Assembly (NCBI RefSeq): GCF_001913705.1 | Contig: NZ_MKQD01000012.1 | Coordinates: 1 to 62,784, forward strand | Source: Thalassotalea sp. PP2-459 | Lineage (GTDB): Bacteria > Pseudomonadota > Gammaproteobacteria > Enterobacterales > Alteromonadaceae | Direction: 5' to 3' | Length of the DNA stretch: 62,784 nt | Shown: piece after piece, positions 35,966-44,784 of the stretch | Numbering within the stretch: position 1 is the first letter of the stretch | Layout: each line of letters opens with the position of its first letter | Position numbers and translations under genes: made by a program | The notes under the pieces: generated by a model | Told to the model about the DNA's origin: nothing | Database searches by the model: none | What the model saw: the letters and a program-made list of their open reading frames with translations, nothing else

Positions 35966-38900
35966 CTACGCAACATGCTTTCCTGGAAATACTCTTCTTA
36001 CCAATACAAAGAACATCGGTACAAAAATAACGACTAAAATTGAAGATGCTAAGGTTCCTCCAATGACAGAAATACCTAAAGCATTTTGCGCTCCAGACCC
36101 GGCACTAGAAGCTATTGCTAATGGTAAAACACCGCATATAAATGCCATAGATGTCATCAAAATAGGCCTTAAACGCAATCGAACCGCATTAATAGCGGCC
36201 TCCACAAGAGGCATACCTTCATCCATTTTATGAATAGCAAATTCAACAATGAGAATCGCATTTTTGGATGCTAACCCAATAGTTGTCAATAAACCTACTT
36301 GCAAATAAATATCGTTTGATAAATTAGCTGTGAACGCAGCTACTGCTGCACCAAACACACCTAATGGTACAATTAACATAACCGCAGCCGGCACAGACCA
36401 ACTTTCATATAGTGCCGCTAAACATAAAAACACCACTAATAATGATAATGCATATAACAATGGAGCTTGCCCACCGCTCAAACGTTCTTCATATGAAATA
36501 CCTGTCCACTCAAAAGCGATACCAGGCGGTAGTTGTTCAACTAATCGTTCCATTTCATCCATTGCTTGCCCAGTACTATAACCAGGAGCTGCAGAGCCTT
36601 GTATTTCCATCGCTGAAAGCCCGTTATATCGCTCTAATCGTGGTGAGCCGTAGGTCCAATATGAGCGTGCAATCGCAGTGAAAGGTACCATTTTACCTTC
36701 ATCGTTACGCACATACCATTGATTGATATCTTCTGGCACCATTCGCGCTTCAGCAACACCTTGTAAATACACTTTTTTTACACGTCCGCGATCAATAAAG
36801 TCATTAACATAACGACCACCCCACGCAGTAGATAAGGTATTATTAATATCAGCTTGCTTAACGCCTAACGCTTCAGCTTTCGCTAAATCAATATCAAGTT
36901 GTAACTCAGGTTTGTCTTCTAACCCATTCGGACGAACACCAGCTAAAATTGGACTTTTTGCTGCCATACCTAAAAGCATATTTCTTGCGTCTAGCAATTT
37001 TTCATGGCCTAACCCAACACGATCTTGCAAAAACAAAGTAAAACCATTAGCTGTCCCTAATTCAACAACCGCAGGGGGGGGGAATGCAAAAACAAATGCT
37101 TCTTTGATTGTAGAAAAATACCCCATGGCTTTTCCAGCCACCGCACCTACAGACAAGTCAGGGCGTTGACGTTCATCCCAGTGTTTAAGGTTTACAAAAC
37201 CAATAGCAGCATTTTGGCCTGAACCAGCAAAACTAAACCCTGCAACACTAAAAATTGAATTAACCGCTTCAGATTGATCTTCTAAGAAATGGCGCTCCAT
37301 TTTTTCTACCACGGCTAGCGTTTGTTCGGTCGTTGCACCAGCAGGTAAACTAACTTGATTAAACAAAATACCTTGATCTTCATTCGGTAAAAATGCTGAA
37401 GGTAATTGCGAGAATATATAAATCATGCCACCAACAATTAAACCGTAGCATAATAGGTAACGTTTACTTTGTTTGATCATTCGGCTTACAAAACCTTGCG
37501 CACCGTGATTTGTTTTATCAAAACCTCTATTAAACCCAGTAAAAAATCGACCAATTAAAGAGGAGTTATTATGCACATGACTAGGTTTTAACATAGTTGC
37601 ACATAATGCAGGGGTTAAAATTAACGCCACTAGCACAGACAAACTCATAGCAGTGACTAATGTAATAGAAAACTGTCGATAAATTACCCCAGTTGAACCA
37701 GCAAAAAAGGCCATAGGAATGAACACCGCAGATAGGACCATGGCAATGCCAACCAATGCCCCTTTAATTTCATCCATTGACTTTCGTGTAGCTTCAAGAG
37801 GTGACAATTTTTCTTCTGTCATCACTCGTTCTACGTTTTCTACCACAACAATTGCATCATCAACTAATAAACCAATAGCAAGCACCATGGCAAACATGGT
37901 TAGCGTATTTATGGAATAGCCAAAGACTTGCAAGATAGCAAAGGTACCTAACAATACCACGGGCACCGCAATTGTCGGGATCAATGTCGCACGAAAGTTT
38001 TGTAGAAAAAGATACATGACTAGAAAAACTAAGACCACCGCTTCAATCAGCGTACTCACAACTTTTTCGATCGATAATGACACAAAAGGCGTGGTGTCAT
38101 ATGGAATGACACTTTCTAACCCTTCTGGGAAAAAAGGTGCTAACTCGTTCAACGCATCTTTAACCCCTTGGGCGGTATCAAGTGCATTGGCACCACTGGC
38201 AAGTTTTATACCTAAACCTGTAGCAGGGTTACCGTTAAAACGAGCCACTACACCGTAGTTTTCACCGCCAAGCTCCACGGTTGCTACATCTGATAAACGA
38301 ACCACTGAACCATCTGTGTTGGTTTTAACAAAAATATCACGAAACTGTTCTGGGGTTTGTAACCGGCTTTGCGCCGTAACAGTTGCATTTAGCTGTTGTC
38401 CAGAAACCGCAGGCAACGCGCCTAACTGCCCTGCCGATACTTGCGCATTTTGCGCTTGAATTGCAGCGCTAATATCCCCTGGTGTCAATTGATATTTATG
38501 CAGCATTTCAGGTTTAAGCCAAATACGCATTGCATACTGAGAGCCAAATAATTGAACTTCACCCACACCATTAACGCGTGAAATAATATCTTGTACATTG
38601 GATGCAACATAGTCGCCTATGTCGATATTATTCATACTGCCGTCTTTAGATACAAAACCTAACACCATTAAGAAATTTCGTGCTGATTTTGCAACCGTCA
38701 CACCTTGCCGTTGTACTTCCTCAGGTAATAAAGGTGTTGCTAACGACAACTTATTTTGCACTTGAACTTGTGCAATATCTGGATCAGTATCTGCATCAAA
38801 CGTTAAGGTAAGTGTTGCTGCACCATTAGACTCTGACGTTGATGACATATATAGCAAACCATCTAAGCCCTTCATCTTTTGTTCAATAACTTGCGTTACT

Positions 38901-39079
38901 GTATCTTCTAGAGTACGTGCTGATGCACCTGGGTAAATAGCTTGTATGCTAATCGCTGGGGGTGCAATCGATGGATATTGTGCAATGGGTAGACTTTTAA
39001 TGGCTAAAATACCTGCAAGCATAACCACAATAGCAAGTACCCATGCAAAAATAGGTCTGTCGATAAAAAAGCGTGACAT
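35966..39079 (-). CDS. acrB: RND efflux transporter, AcrB/MexB-like
   Basis: A 1037-residue inner-membrane proton/drug antiporter of the HAE-1 family. It begins [20 protein letters not shown]. The proton-relay pair is in [17 protein letters not shown], and the duplicated [24 protein letters not shown] region lies in the second half. Length is standard for AcrB. The pore-domain [11 protein letters not shown] is encoded by a run of nine C bases (9 Gs on the plus strand at 37074-37082). The membrane fusion gene lies 12 bp upstream. No TolC gene is in the window. Confidence 0.95.
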   Translation of the reverse strand: MSRFFIDRPIFAWVLAIVVMLAGILAIKSLPIAQYPSIAPPAISIQAIYPGASARTLEDTVTQVIEQKMKGLDGLLYMSSTSESNGAATLTLTFDADTDPDIAQVQVQNKLSLATPLLPEEVQRQGVTVAKSARNFLMVLGFVSKDGSMNNIDIGDYVASNVQDIISRVNGVGEVQLFGSQYAMRIWLKPEMLHKYQLTPGDISAAIQAQNAQVSAGQLGALPAVSGQQLNATVTAQSRLQTPEQFRDIFVKTNTDGSVVRLSDVATVELGGENYGVVARFNGNPATGLGIKLASGANALDTAQGVKDALNELAPFFPEGLESVIPYDTTPFVSLSIEKVVSTLIEAVVLVFLVMYLFLQNFRATLIPTIAVPVVLLGTFAILQVFGYSINTLTMFAMVLAIGLLVDDAIVVVENVERVMTEEKLSPLEATRKSMDEIKGALVGIAMVLSAVFIPMAFFAGSTGVIYRQFSITLVTAMSLSVLVALILTPALCATMLKPSHVHNNSSLIGRFFTGFNRGFDKTNHGAQGFVSRMIKQSKRYLLCYGLIVGGMIYIFSQLPSAFLPNEDQGILFNQVSLPAGATTEQTLAVVEKMERHFLEDQSEAVNSIFSVAGFSFAGSGQNAAIGFVNLKHWDERQRPDLSVGAVAGKAMGYFSTIKEAFVFAFPPPAVVELGTANGFTLFLQDRVGLGHEKLLDARNMLLGMAAKSPILAGVRPNGLEDKPELQLDIDLAKAEALGVKQADINNTLSTAWGGRYVNDFIDRGRVKKVYLQGVAEARMVPEDINQWYVRNDEGKMVPFTAIARSYWTYGSPRLERYNGLSAMEIQGSAAPGYSTGQAMDEMERLVEQLPPGIAFEWTGISYEERLSGGQAPLLYALSLLVVFLCLAALYESWSVPAAVMLIVPLGVFGAAVAAFTANLSNDIYLQVGLLTTIGLASKNAILIVEFAIHKMDEGMPLVEAAINAVRLRLRPILMTSMAFICGVLPLAIASSAGSGAQNALGISVIGGTLASSILVVIFVPMFFVLVRRVFPGKHVA

Positions 39080-39091
39080 ATTACTTCTCCG

Positions 39092-40255
39092 CTAAGGTGC
39101 GCTGTTTGATGATTGTGCTGGAACAGGTTTGACAGGGGCACCACTACGTACTTTCTGTAAACCTTCTACAATAACTTTATCACCGTCTGACAAGCCTTCA
39201 CTGACTAACCATTTCGACCCCATTGTTCTATCTACTACTAACACACGTGGCTCAACGGTATTTTCTTTACTCACAACGAGCGCGGTAGGTTGACCTTTTG
39301 CATTTCGGCTAATACCACGTTGTGGTGCCAATATCGCATTTTGCTTTACTCCTTCAACAATAACAGCTCGCACGTACATACCCGGCAATAATAATTTATC
39401 TGGGTTTGGGAATTCCGCACGTAAAGAGACAGAGCCAGTGCTAGGATCTACGGTGACTTCTGAAAATTTTAACGTACCCGTATGCGCATAAGTACTACCA
39501 TCTTCTAATAACAACTCGACTGAAGAGTGTAAATCAGCATCACGGGATAATTTTCCGCTAGCAATCGCTTGCTTTAACCGTGTCAATTCATTACTTGATT
39601 GTGTTAAATCAACATAAATAGGGTCAAGTTGAGTAACCGTCGCTAATGCGACAGATTGATTTGCATTTACTAAAGCACCTGCCGTTACAGTAGACTTGCC
39701 AATTTGGCCACGGATGGGCGATAGCACCTTGCTATAATTTAAATTAATTTGCGCCGTTTTAAGCTGTGCTTTTGTGGTTAATAAATCAGCATTAGCGCTT
39801 TTGAAAGCTGCATCGGCTTCGTCGTATTCTTGCTGACTTACCGCTTTAGTATTCAGCAAGTTTTTATAACGCTGCAATCTTGCTTTAGTATTCGCGATAT
39901 TAGCCTCAGCTTTTTTAATTGCCGCTTCACTTGTGGCAACTTGTGCTTCAAAAAGTGCAGATTCAATTTGATAGAGTGCTTGCCCTTTTTCAACTTCTGC
40001 ACCTTCGATAAAGAGCCTATTTTGTATAATACCGTTTACTTGCGGACGTATTTCAGCGATTTGCGAAGCCACAACACGACCAGGCAATTCTTTGGTAAGC
40101 GTGACAGTTTTACTGTTCAAGGTAACAACACCAACAGGTATTGCTTGTACTGTGCCGGCATTTGATTGGGCCTGTTCTTCTTGCCCACAACCTGTAAAGA
40201 GGGCTGTTGTTACAACAACCGAAAAAACATAAAAAAGAGTTCTAATTCGTTGCAT
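39092..40255 (-). CDS. acrA: RND efflux membrane fusion protein, AcrA/MexA-like
   Basis: A 387-residue periplasmic adaptor lipoprotein. The signal peptide ends at the lipobox LFTGC with Cys23. The biotinyl-lipoyl-like halves are visible (VASQIAEIRPQVNGII and LSPIRGQIGKSTVTAGALVN) around a long alpha-hairpin (about 95-165). A conserved MFP C-terminus follows (GLQKVRSGAPVKPVP). It is the first gene of acrA-acrB-tetR. A palindromic TetR-type operator lies about 15 bp upstream of the start codon. Confidence 0.95.
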   Translation of the reverse strand: MQRIRTLFYVFSVVVTTALFTGCGQEEQAQSNAGTVQAIPVGVVTLNSKTVTLTKELPGRVVASQIAEIRPQVNGIIQNRLFIEGAEVEKGQALYQIESALFEAQVATSEAAIKKAEANIANTKARLQRYKNLLNTKAVSQQEYDEADAAFKSANADLLTTKAQLKTAQINLNYSKVLSPIRGQIGKSTVTAGALVNANQSVALATVTQLDPIYVDLTQSSNELTRLKQAIASGKLSRDADLHSSVELLLEDGSTYAHTGTLKFSEVTVDPSTGSVSLRAEFPNPDKLLLPGMYVRAVIVEGVKQNAILAPQRGISRNAKGQPTALVVSKENTVEPRVLVVDRTMGSKWLVSEGLSDGDKVIVEGLQKVRSGAPVKPVPAQSSNSAP

Positions 40256-40270
40256 GGTTTTACCTTAAAC

Positions 40271-40292
40271 TTAGAATGAACGATCATTCTAA
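40271..40292. promoter_or_regulatory. Palindromic operator for the TetR repressor of acrAB
   Basis: TTAGAATGA-ACGA-TCATTCTAA: two perfect 9-bp arms with a 4-base centre, 15 bp upstream of the acrA start codon. Size and symmetry match operators of AcrR-like TetR proteins. Control by the tetR gene at 35250 is inferred from linkage. Confidence 0.8.
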
Positions 40293-40365
40293 ACCAAAAT
40301 CTTAAAAATAAAAACACTTCCCATGCTTTTAAATGTTTAGTTTTGTCATTATAACGCTTTAAATA

Positions 40366-40440
40366 GCAACTATATTTGGTTGCAAACCAATAGGCAATCA
40401 AATATAGTTGCAAACAACCATGCAACTCAATATAGTTGCC
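40366..40440. promoter_or_regulatory. Three iterated ATATAGTTGC boxes upstream of satD
   Basis: GCAACTATAT (40366-40375, reverse orientation), ATATAGTTGC (40402-40411) and ATATAGTTGC (40430-40439) lie in the 100 bp before the SatD start. The first two form a wide inverted pair with a GGTTGC half-site between them. Direct and inverted repetition suggests an operator for a multimeric regulator, plausibly SatD itself through its C-terminal helix-turn-helix. Confidence 0.65.
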
Positions 40441-40463
40441 TTATAGGCAAAGTGAGGTAGTAA

Positions 40464-41102
40464 ATGATCGCAGTACTGACCGGTGACCTAGTAAATTCAA
40501 GTAAAATGTCTACGTCGATTTATACTCAAGTTGTAGACCATTTAAACGATTTACTGATAGAGTCACAAAAAACCTATCAAGCTAGTGGTGAAATATATCG
40601 TGGCGATGAGTTCCAAATACATTACCCTGAGCCTATTTATGCATTAAAAAGTACCCTATTAATCAAACTTGCATTGCATATCGCTCAATACGTAGATAAA
40701 CCAATACAATGTACACTGTCTTTGGCATACGGCAGTTATGAAAACTATAAAGACAAGCCCAATACTTCTTCAGGCCCTGTTTATATTGCATCTGGAAGAA
40801 TGTTAGCAAAAACACCTAAAGGTGATTTATCGCTAAGTGTTGAACAAACTACATCAACAGCTCAATTAAAGTTACTCACAACATTTTTGAGCCACTTGCT
40901 CAATAAATTAACAAAAACCCAAGCGGTTCTATTGTATCAATACATTGAAAGTGACTTTACTGAACATAGGAAACTAGCCAAAATAACAAACACCTCACGA
41001 CAAAACATCAGTAACAGATTAGCGAATATTGGCGGGCACCTTGTCAGAGATTACATGCAGTTTATTCATCGAGAGGTTTTACAATACAAGGAATTTACAT
41101 AA
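40464..41102 (+). CDS. SatD family protein
   Basis: A 212-residue protein of the SatD family, first seen in the acid-tolerance locus of Streptococcus mutans and of unknown biochemistry. It begins MIAVLTGDLVNSSKM, and the GDxVxS motif and IYRGDEFQI are conserved; these resemble a nucleotidyl-cyclase-like core. The C-terminal 60 residues look like a helix-turn-helix (HRKLAKITNTSRQNISNRLANIGG), so DNA binding is plausible. The TAA overlaps the next ATG by one base (TAATG). The SatD plus DUF3307 pairing is seen in other bacteria. Confidence 0.83.
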   Translation: MIAVLTGDLVNSSKMSTSIYTQVVDHLNDLLIESQKTYQASGEIYRGDEFQIHYPEPIYALKSTLLIKLALHIAQYVDKPIQCTLSLAYGSYENYKDKPNTSSGPVYIASGRMLAKTPKGDLSLSVEQTTSTAQLKLLTTFLSHLLNKLTKTQAVLLYQYIESDFTEHRKLAKITNTSRQNISNRLANIGGHLVRDYMQFIHREVLQYKEFT

Positions 41103-41857
41103 TGGAAATATTGCTTTTATTACTTACGGCACACTTCATTGGTGATTTTTATTTACAACCCACACACTGGATTTCTTGTCGTAATCAGCACCATTATGCC
41201 TCTAACGGGCTTAAAAAGCATTGCTTAGTACATACGCTATTAAACACGCTTGCTCTTTTCATCCTTAACATAGCGTTCATGCCAGCGATTATAGCCATCA
41301 TCGTCATTACGCTTTCTCATGCTATCGTTGATCTGTGGAAGTCATACCGACCAAATACACTCGGGTATTTCTTACTTGACCAAGGTATTCACCTCGCCAT
41401 TATTGGTTTAATTTCAGCTTATTTAAATGAGATAACTTTATTACAGTTGCTACAATTTGCGACAGAGCAATTAACCGCAGCCAATATTATTATTGTTATG
41501 GCCTATTTAGTAGCATGTAAACCCGCTTCCATCATTATTTCTTTAGCGCTAAAAAGACATACGGAAACATTATTAGAAACCAATAAAAATGCTCAGAGTA
41601 ATAACACAGGACTTATTTCAGCTGGTGCTTGGATAGGTTATCTTGAACGCTGTTTGGCGATTTCATTTATGTTTACCGGGCAATTTATTGGTATTGGCTT
41701 TTTAGTGGCTACGAAAACCATATTTCGCTTTGGCGACCTCACGAAAAACCATGATATGAAGCTCACAGAATATATGTTATTGGGTACGTTATTAAGTTAT
41801 GCCATTGCATTTTTAATTGGTTGGAATGCCATCGAAGTATATCAATGGCTAAATTAA
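41102..41857 (+). CDS. DUF3307 family membrane protein
   Basis: A 251-residue multi-pass membrane protein. It opens MEILLLLLTAHFIGDFYLQPTHWI, the DUF3307 signature, with HxxxD in the first helix and a second histidine block (HCLVHTLLNT, SHAIVDLWK). Five to seven hydrophobic helices are visible. The histidine/aspartate pattern inside the membrane resembles metal-dependent membrane hydrolases, but no activity is known. Translationally coupled to satD by a TAATG overlap. The last bases TTAA also serve as the stop of the opposite-strand gene. Confidence 0.82.
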   Translation: MEILLLLLTAHFIGDFYLQPTHWISCRNQHHYASNGLKKHCLVHTLLNTLALFILNIAFMPAIIAIIVITLSHAIVDLWKSYRPNTLGYFLLDQGIHLAIIGLISAYLNEITLLQLLQFATEQLTAANIIIVMAYLVACKPASIIISLALKRHTETLLETNKNAQSNNTGLISAGAWIGYLERCLAISFMFTGQFIGIGFLVATKTIFRFGDLTKNHDMKLTEYMLLGTLLSYAIAFLIGWNAIEVYQWLN

Positions 41858-42162
41858 GGTGTTGACTGTTGCTTGTTAGCAGAAAAAAGAAAGCGGTATA
41901 ATAAGTAAACGGGTAATAACATCATTAGCTCACCTAGCAATATTCCTATCGTCACTTGTGCATTCATGGCGCCAGACTGAATGGTTGACCATACCAATTT
42001 ATACAAGGCCCAGTCGCTATAAAGTGTAGGGTTAAATTGATACACTTCTCGATAAATAGTCATCAATGTCATAGGCTTTATTAATTGCAATGCGACAAAT
42101 GTTGCTATGCATAGAAACGCATTCGCCCATTGATGCTTTTTTTGCATCGTACTTACCATCAC
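41854..42162 (-). CDS. Hypothetical membrane protein
   Basis: A 102-residue protein with hydrophobic segments around residues 15-35 and 68-92. I do not recognise the family. Its stop overlaps that of the DUF3307 gene in the shared TTAA. The start is uncertain: a second Met (position 2) and one at position 6 are alternatives. Probably an inner membrane protein of unknown role. Confidence 0.55.
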   Translation of the reverse strand: MMVSTMQKKHQWANAFLCIATFVALQLIKPMTLMTIYREVYQFNPTLYSDWALYKLVWSTIQSGAMNAQVTIGILLGELMMLLPVYLLYRFLFSANKQQSTP

Positions 42163-42288
42163 ACGACCAAACCTTTATAACGAAAGACTATTATGCCCAT
42201 TGACCGATTTATTCAAAACGATAAATGTTATCAATTAATAGGATTGTAAATGACCATGTTCAAAATACAACCCTACTAACCATTTGTA

Positions 42289-43461
42289 TTAAAGTTCTTT
42301 TTTACTACCATCAGCTAATAAACGATAAAATAAACTATCTTTGATTAACAGACCTTCTGAACTTCTAGATGGAAAGTGTGTTTCATAATCGCTTGGATGC
42401 CTTACATCAATTGCCACAACTTTACCTCGATATAGTTTTTGAACTTGCCATTGAATCGTGTGGCCAACGATCACCGCTGTTGCTGAAAACTTATCTAACC
42501 CTTGCTGCACCTCTTGCTGCGTTAAATCATCTTTAAAATACCCTCGATACCAAGAAGGTCCCGTTTTATTAGACACTAAAAAGTCATCATCGTCTGCATT
42601 TAAACGCGTAAGAAAAGGTTTTCGATAATGTGATCTGACTATTTGATTTATCTGGTCTAAATCATAATCAAATTCACTCAACTTAGGATGTATGCCACCA
42701 TGAACAAACAAATAACCATTAATTTTTTCTATGCTATTTTTACTAGCAAGCCATTTACCAATAAACGAACTTTCATCATAAAGCTCTGCCTGTGTTTTGC
42801 CTAACATTGCAGCAATATAAAGATATTTTTGTGATGCGCTATAGAAGTTAGCCTGTAAATTTTTTATTTCATGATTACCTAGAATATAATGTACATGCCC
42901 ACCCTGCTTTTTCGCTTCTTGCTCTAATTTATAAATTAGCCACAAAACTTGTGTTACCGAGTTTCCGCGATCAACGAAATCACCTACCAACACTAAATGC
43001 CCTTGGCCAAATGTCCATGTTAAAGAGCTATCAATAACACCGTGAATAATCAAAAAATCACGAAACGCCTTATAACCCCCTTCTATATCTGAAATTGCTA
43101 ACATTGGTTTGTTATCTTGATAGGTAGTTGGTGGTACTTCAATACGAGAGTTTATCGTAATTGGAATTTCCTGCTGTTCTAAAGGGAAATATGCCATTGC
43201 TTTAATATCCTCATTGACAGAATATTGTTGGCTATCACGATAAAAACCGCCAGATTCTTTGCTTCCTCTAACATAATTTACCGTCAGAGTTTGCTCATCA
43301 ATAAAAATATGAGGCCCTTCCTTATCCAGCGTATAAGCCAGACGATTTTCGTTAAAATGTGCTTCAGCTCCGTGATATATACCAATCGCTACAACCAGTG
43401 AAAACACAAGAATGAAGGTGATAAAAAAATGTTTAAGATTCGTTTTTAGTACATTGAACAT
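42289..43461 (-). CDS. Membrane-anchored calcineurin-like metallophosphoesterase
   Basis: A 390-residue phosphatase with an N-terminal signal anchor (about 8-27, FFITFILVFSLVVAIGIYHG). Motifs in order: LAISDIEGGYKAF (DIEG in place of the usual DxHG), LVLVGDFVDRGNSV, YILGNHEIKNL, FVHGGIHP and VIVGHTIQW. These are the metal-binding blocks of the serine/threonine phosphatase type. The substitution of the first His by Glu is unusual for the family but is seen in some bacterial members. Exported, probably periplasmic. Substrate unknown. ATG at 43461, upstream AAGGAG. Confidence 0.87.
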   Translation of the reverse strand: MFNVLKTNLKHFFITFILVFSLVVAIGIYHGAEAHFNENRLAYTLDKEGPHIFIDEQTLTVNYVRGSKESGGFYRDSQQYSVNEDIKAMAYFPLEQQEIPITINSRIEVPPTTYQDNKPMLAISDIEGGYKAFRDFLIIHGVIDSSLTWTFGQGHLVLVGDFVDRGNSVTQVLWLIYKLEQEAKKQGGHVHYILGNHEIKNLQANFYSASQKYLYIAAMLGKTQAELYDESSFIGKWLASKNSIEKINGYLFVHGGIHPKLSEFDYDLDQINQIVRSHYRKPFLTRLNADDDDFLVSNKTGPSWYRGYFKDDLTQQEVQQGLDKFSATAVIVGHTIQWQVQKLYRGKVVAIDVRHPSDYETHFPSRSSEGLLIKDSLFYRLLADGSKKEL

Positions 43462-43528
43462 ATAAACTCCTTTGTTCGAAGATTATTTTTAATCCCCAAA
43501 TTGTAAATTTCAGACACGACTTACCCGC

Positions 43529-43552
43529 ATCACAGAGTCATTACTCTGTGAT
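43529..43552. other. Palindromic hairpin between HAAS and phosphoesterase genes
   Basis: ATCACAGAGT (43529-43538) and ACTCTGTGAT (43543-43552), a perfect 10-bp stem with a 4-base loop. It lies in the gap between two minus-strand genes. No T-tract follows. The adjoining GATCAACAGACCC equals the terminus of repeat element A, so this may be a remnant. Confidence 0.5.
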
Positions 43553-43588
43553 CAACAGACCCGTAAATATTTTTCTTAAGAGCAGTAG

Positions 43589-44146
43589 TTAGGTGATTAT
43601 TCGTTTTAACGCTGCTAAAATTTTCGTGGTTAAACCCGCGATAAAACCACCAGATAATAACGCGATGGGAATAAGCCAATAACCAAACACCTCTTGCGAC
43701 TGCGGAAAGTTATGCTCTGAAATAGTAATCGTAATACTATTACCTTGTGAAGCTGACCAAACGCCAACCGCTTCAGGCATCACTAATTTGCACAAGCCAA
43801 CAACGATTAAAAATAATGAAATACCATAGCCAACAAAGGCCATTGTATAAAATAAGCTTTTTGTCACACCCCGCTTTACTTTTTGTATCGCGTTAAAACC
43901 TTCTGGTGGTGGTGCCCCATTTACTACGTGTTCAACATATTGCTGAGCTAAAAGCCTGGGTTCACCAAAACCGTCAAGGATCACTTGTGCATTTGAAGGC
44001 TTACCTTGTTGCTGTTGTAATTCAAGTGCATCATAAAGGTGGCTTTCAATTTCGCGGATCACATCGTTTGCGTCACTTTTATCTAACCGCGATAAATAAA
44101 TAGATAACGACTTTAAATATTGGTTAATCAATTCTCGTTCAGACAT
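43589..44146 (-). CDS. HAAS/DUF1700-like membrane protein, partner of PadR regulator
   Basis: A 185-residue protein. The N-terminal 90 residues are a helical HAAS-type domain (SERELINQYLKSLSIYLSRLD...REIESHLYDALELQ...GFGEPRLLAQQY). Two transmembrane helices follow (about 98-120 and 157-178) around a short loop. Such domains are typically encoded next to PadR-like regulators and may sense or relay membrane signals. The PadR gene ends 1 bp upstream. Confidence 0.83.
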   Translation of the reverse strand: MSERELINQYLKSLSIYLSRLDKSDANDVIREIESHLYDALELQQQQGKPSNAQVILDGFGEPRLLAQQYVEHVVNGAPPPEGFNAIQKVKRGVTKSLFYTMAFVGYGISLFLIVVGLCKLVMPEAVGVWSASQGNSITITISEHNFPQSQEVFGYWLIPIALLSGGFIAGLTTKILAALKRIIT

Positions 44147-44147
44147 A

Positions 44148-44525
44148 TTATTTTCCTTGCGCTTTATTTACAAAAGTAGGTTGTGCAATTAATGACTCAA
44201 TATCTTGTACTGACTGACGCCATCGACTGGCTAAAGCAGTTAGCTTTTCTTCGCCTTGAGTCGTTAAGTGATAATATTTTCTCGGGCGCGTATCTCCCTC
44301 TTGGTGCCATGTAGCTTGTATTACACCATCGCGTTTTAAACGATCGAGTAATGGATAAAGCGTCCCTTCTGTTATTTGCATCGTTTCATAGCCATGCAAT
44401 AGTTTAAGTAGCTCTAACCCATACAATTCTCGCGCCTTAAGTGCCGCAAGTATCACTAGCTCGAGCGTACCTTTGCGTAGCTGCACATCCCACTTTTCAT
44501 TCTTTTGTTCTACTATATCTTTCAC
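44148..44525 (-). CDS. PadR family transcriptional regulator
   Basis: A 125-residue winged-helix regulator. The core is clear: QLRKGTLELVILAALKARELYGLELLKLL, MQITEGTLYPLLDRLKRDG and RKYYHLTTQGEEKL. Three copies of AGTACAAGGT lie upstream and are probable autoregulatory operators. It forms a two-gene operon with the HAAS protein. Confidence 0.93.
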   Translation of the reverse strand: MKDIVEQKNEKWDVQLRKGTLELVILAALKARELYGLELLKLLHGYETMQITEGTLYPLLDRLKRDGVIQATWHQEGDTRPRKYYHLTTQGEEKLTALASRWRQSVQDIESLIAQPTFVNKAQGK

Positions 44526-44550
44526 TGTTAATATTCCTATTCACACGCCG

Positions 44551-44634
44551 AGTACAAGGTATTATGCACAGCACGACACCTTGTACTACATAGTAAACAA
44601 CTATAACACACTTACTTTGTAGTACAAGGTACTA
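44551..44634. promoter_or_regulatory. Three AGTACAAGGT boxes, probable PadR operators
   Basis: AGTACAAGGT at 44551-44560, its reverse ACCTTGTACT at 44578-44587, and AGTACAAGGTACT at 44621-44633. The first two form an inverted pair 17 bp apart; the third is itself near-palindromic (AGTAC-AAG-GTACT). They lie 26-110 bp upstream of the PadR start codon, so autoregulation is the simplest reading. Confidence 0.72.
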
Positions 44635-44784
44635 TTTTAAAATTATTCCATCCATGCAAAATACAATAACAGTAGTGTAAACAGCAGGGTTCAAAGGAGT
44701 TAGAAACTAATTTACCTGCTAAGTAGCAGATTTTAAAAAGTTTATTATACTAATATTTACCAGGGACCGATTGAGATACGAAAC

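Noticed and set aside
43549-43561. GATCAACAGACCC matching the terminus of repeat element A
   Set aside because: Only about 12 bases match and no partner end is found; could be chance, so it is not called as a copy.
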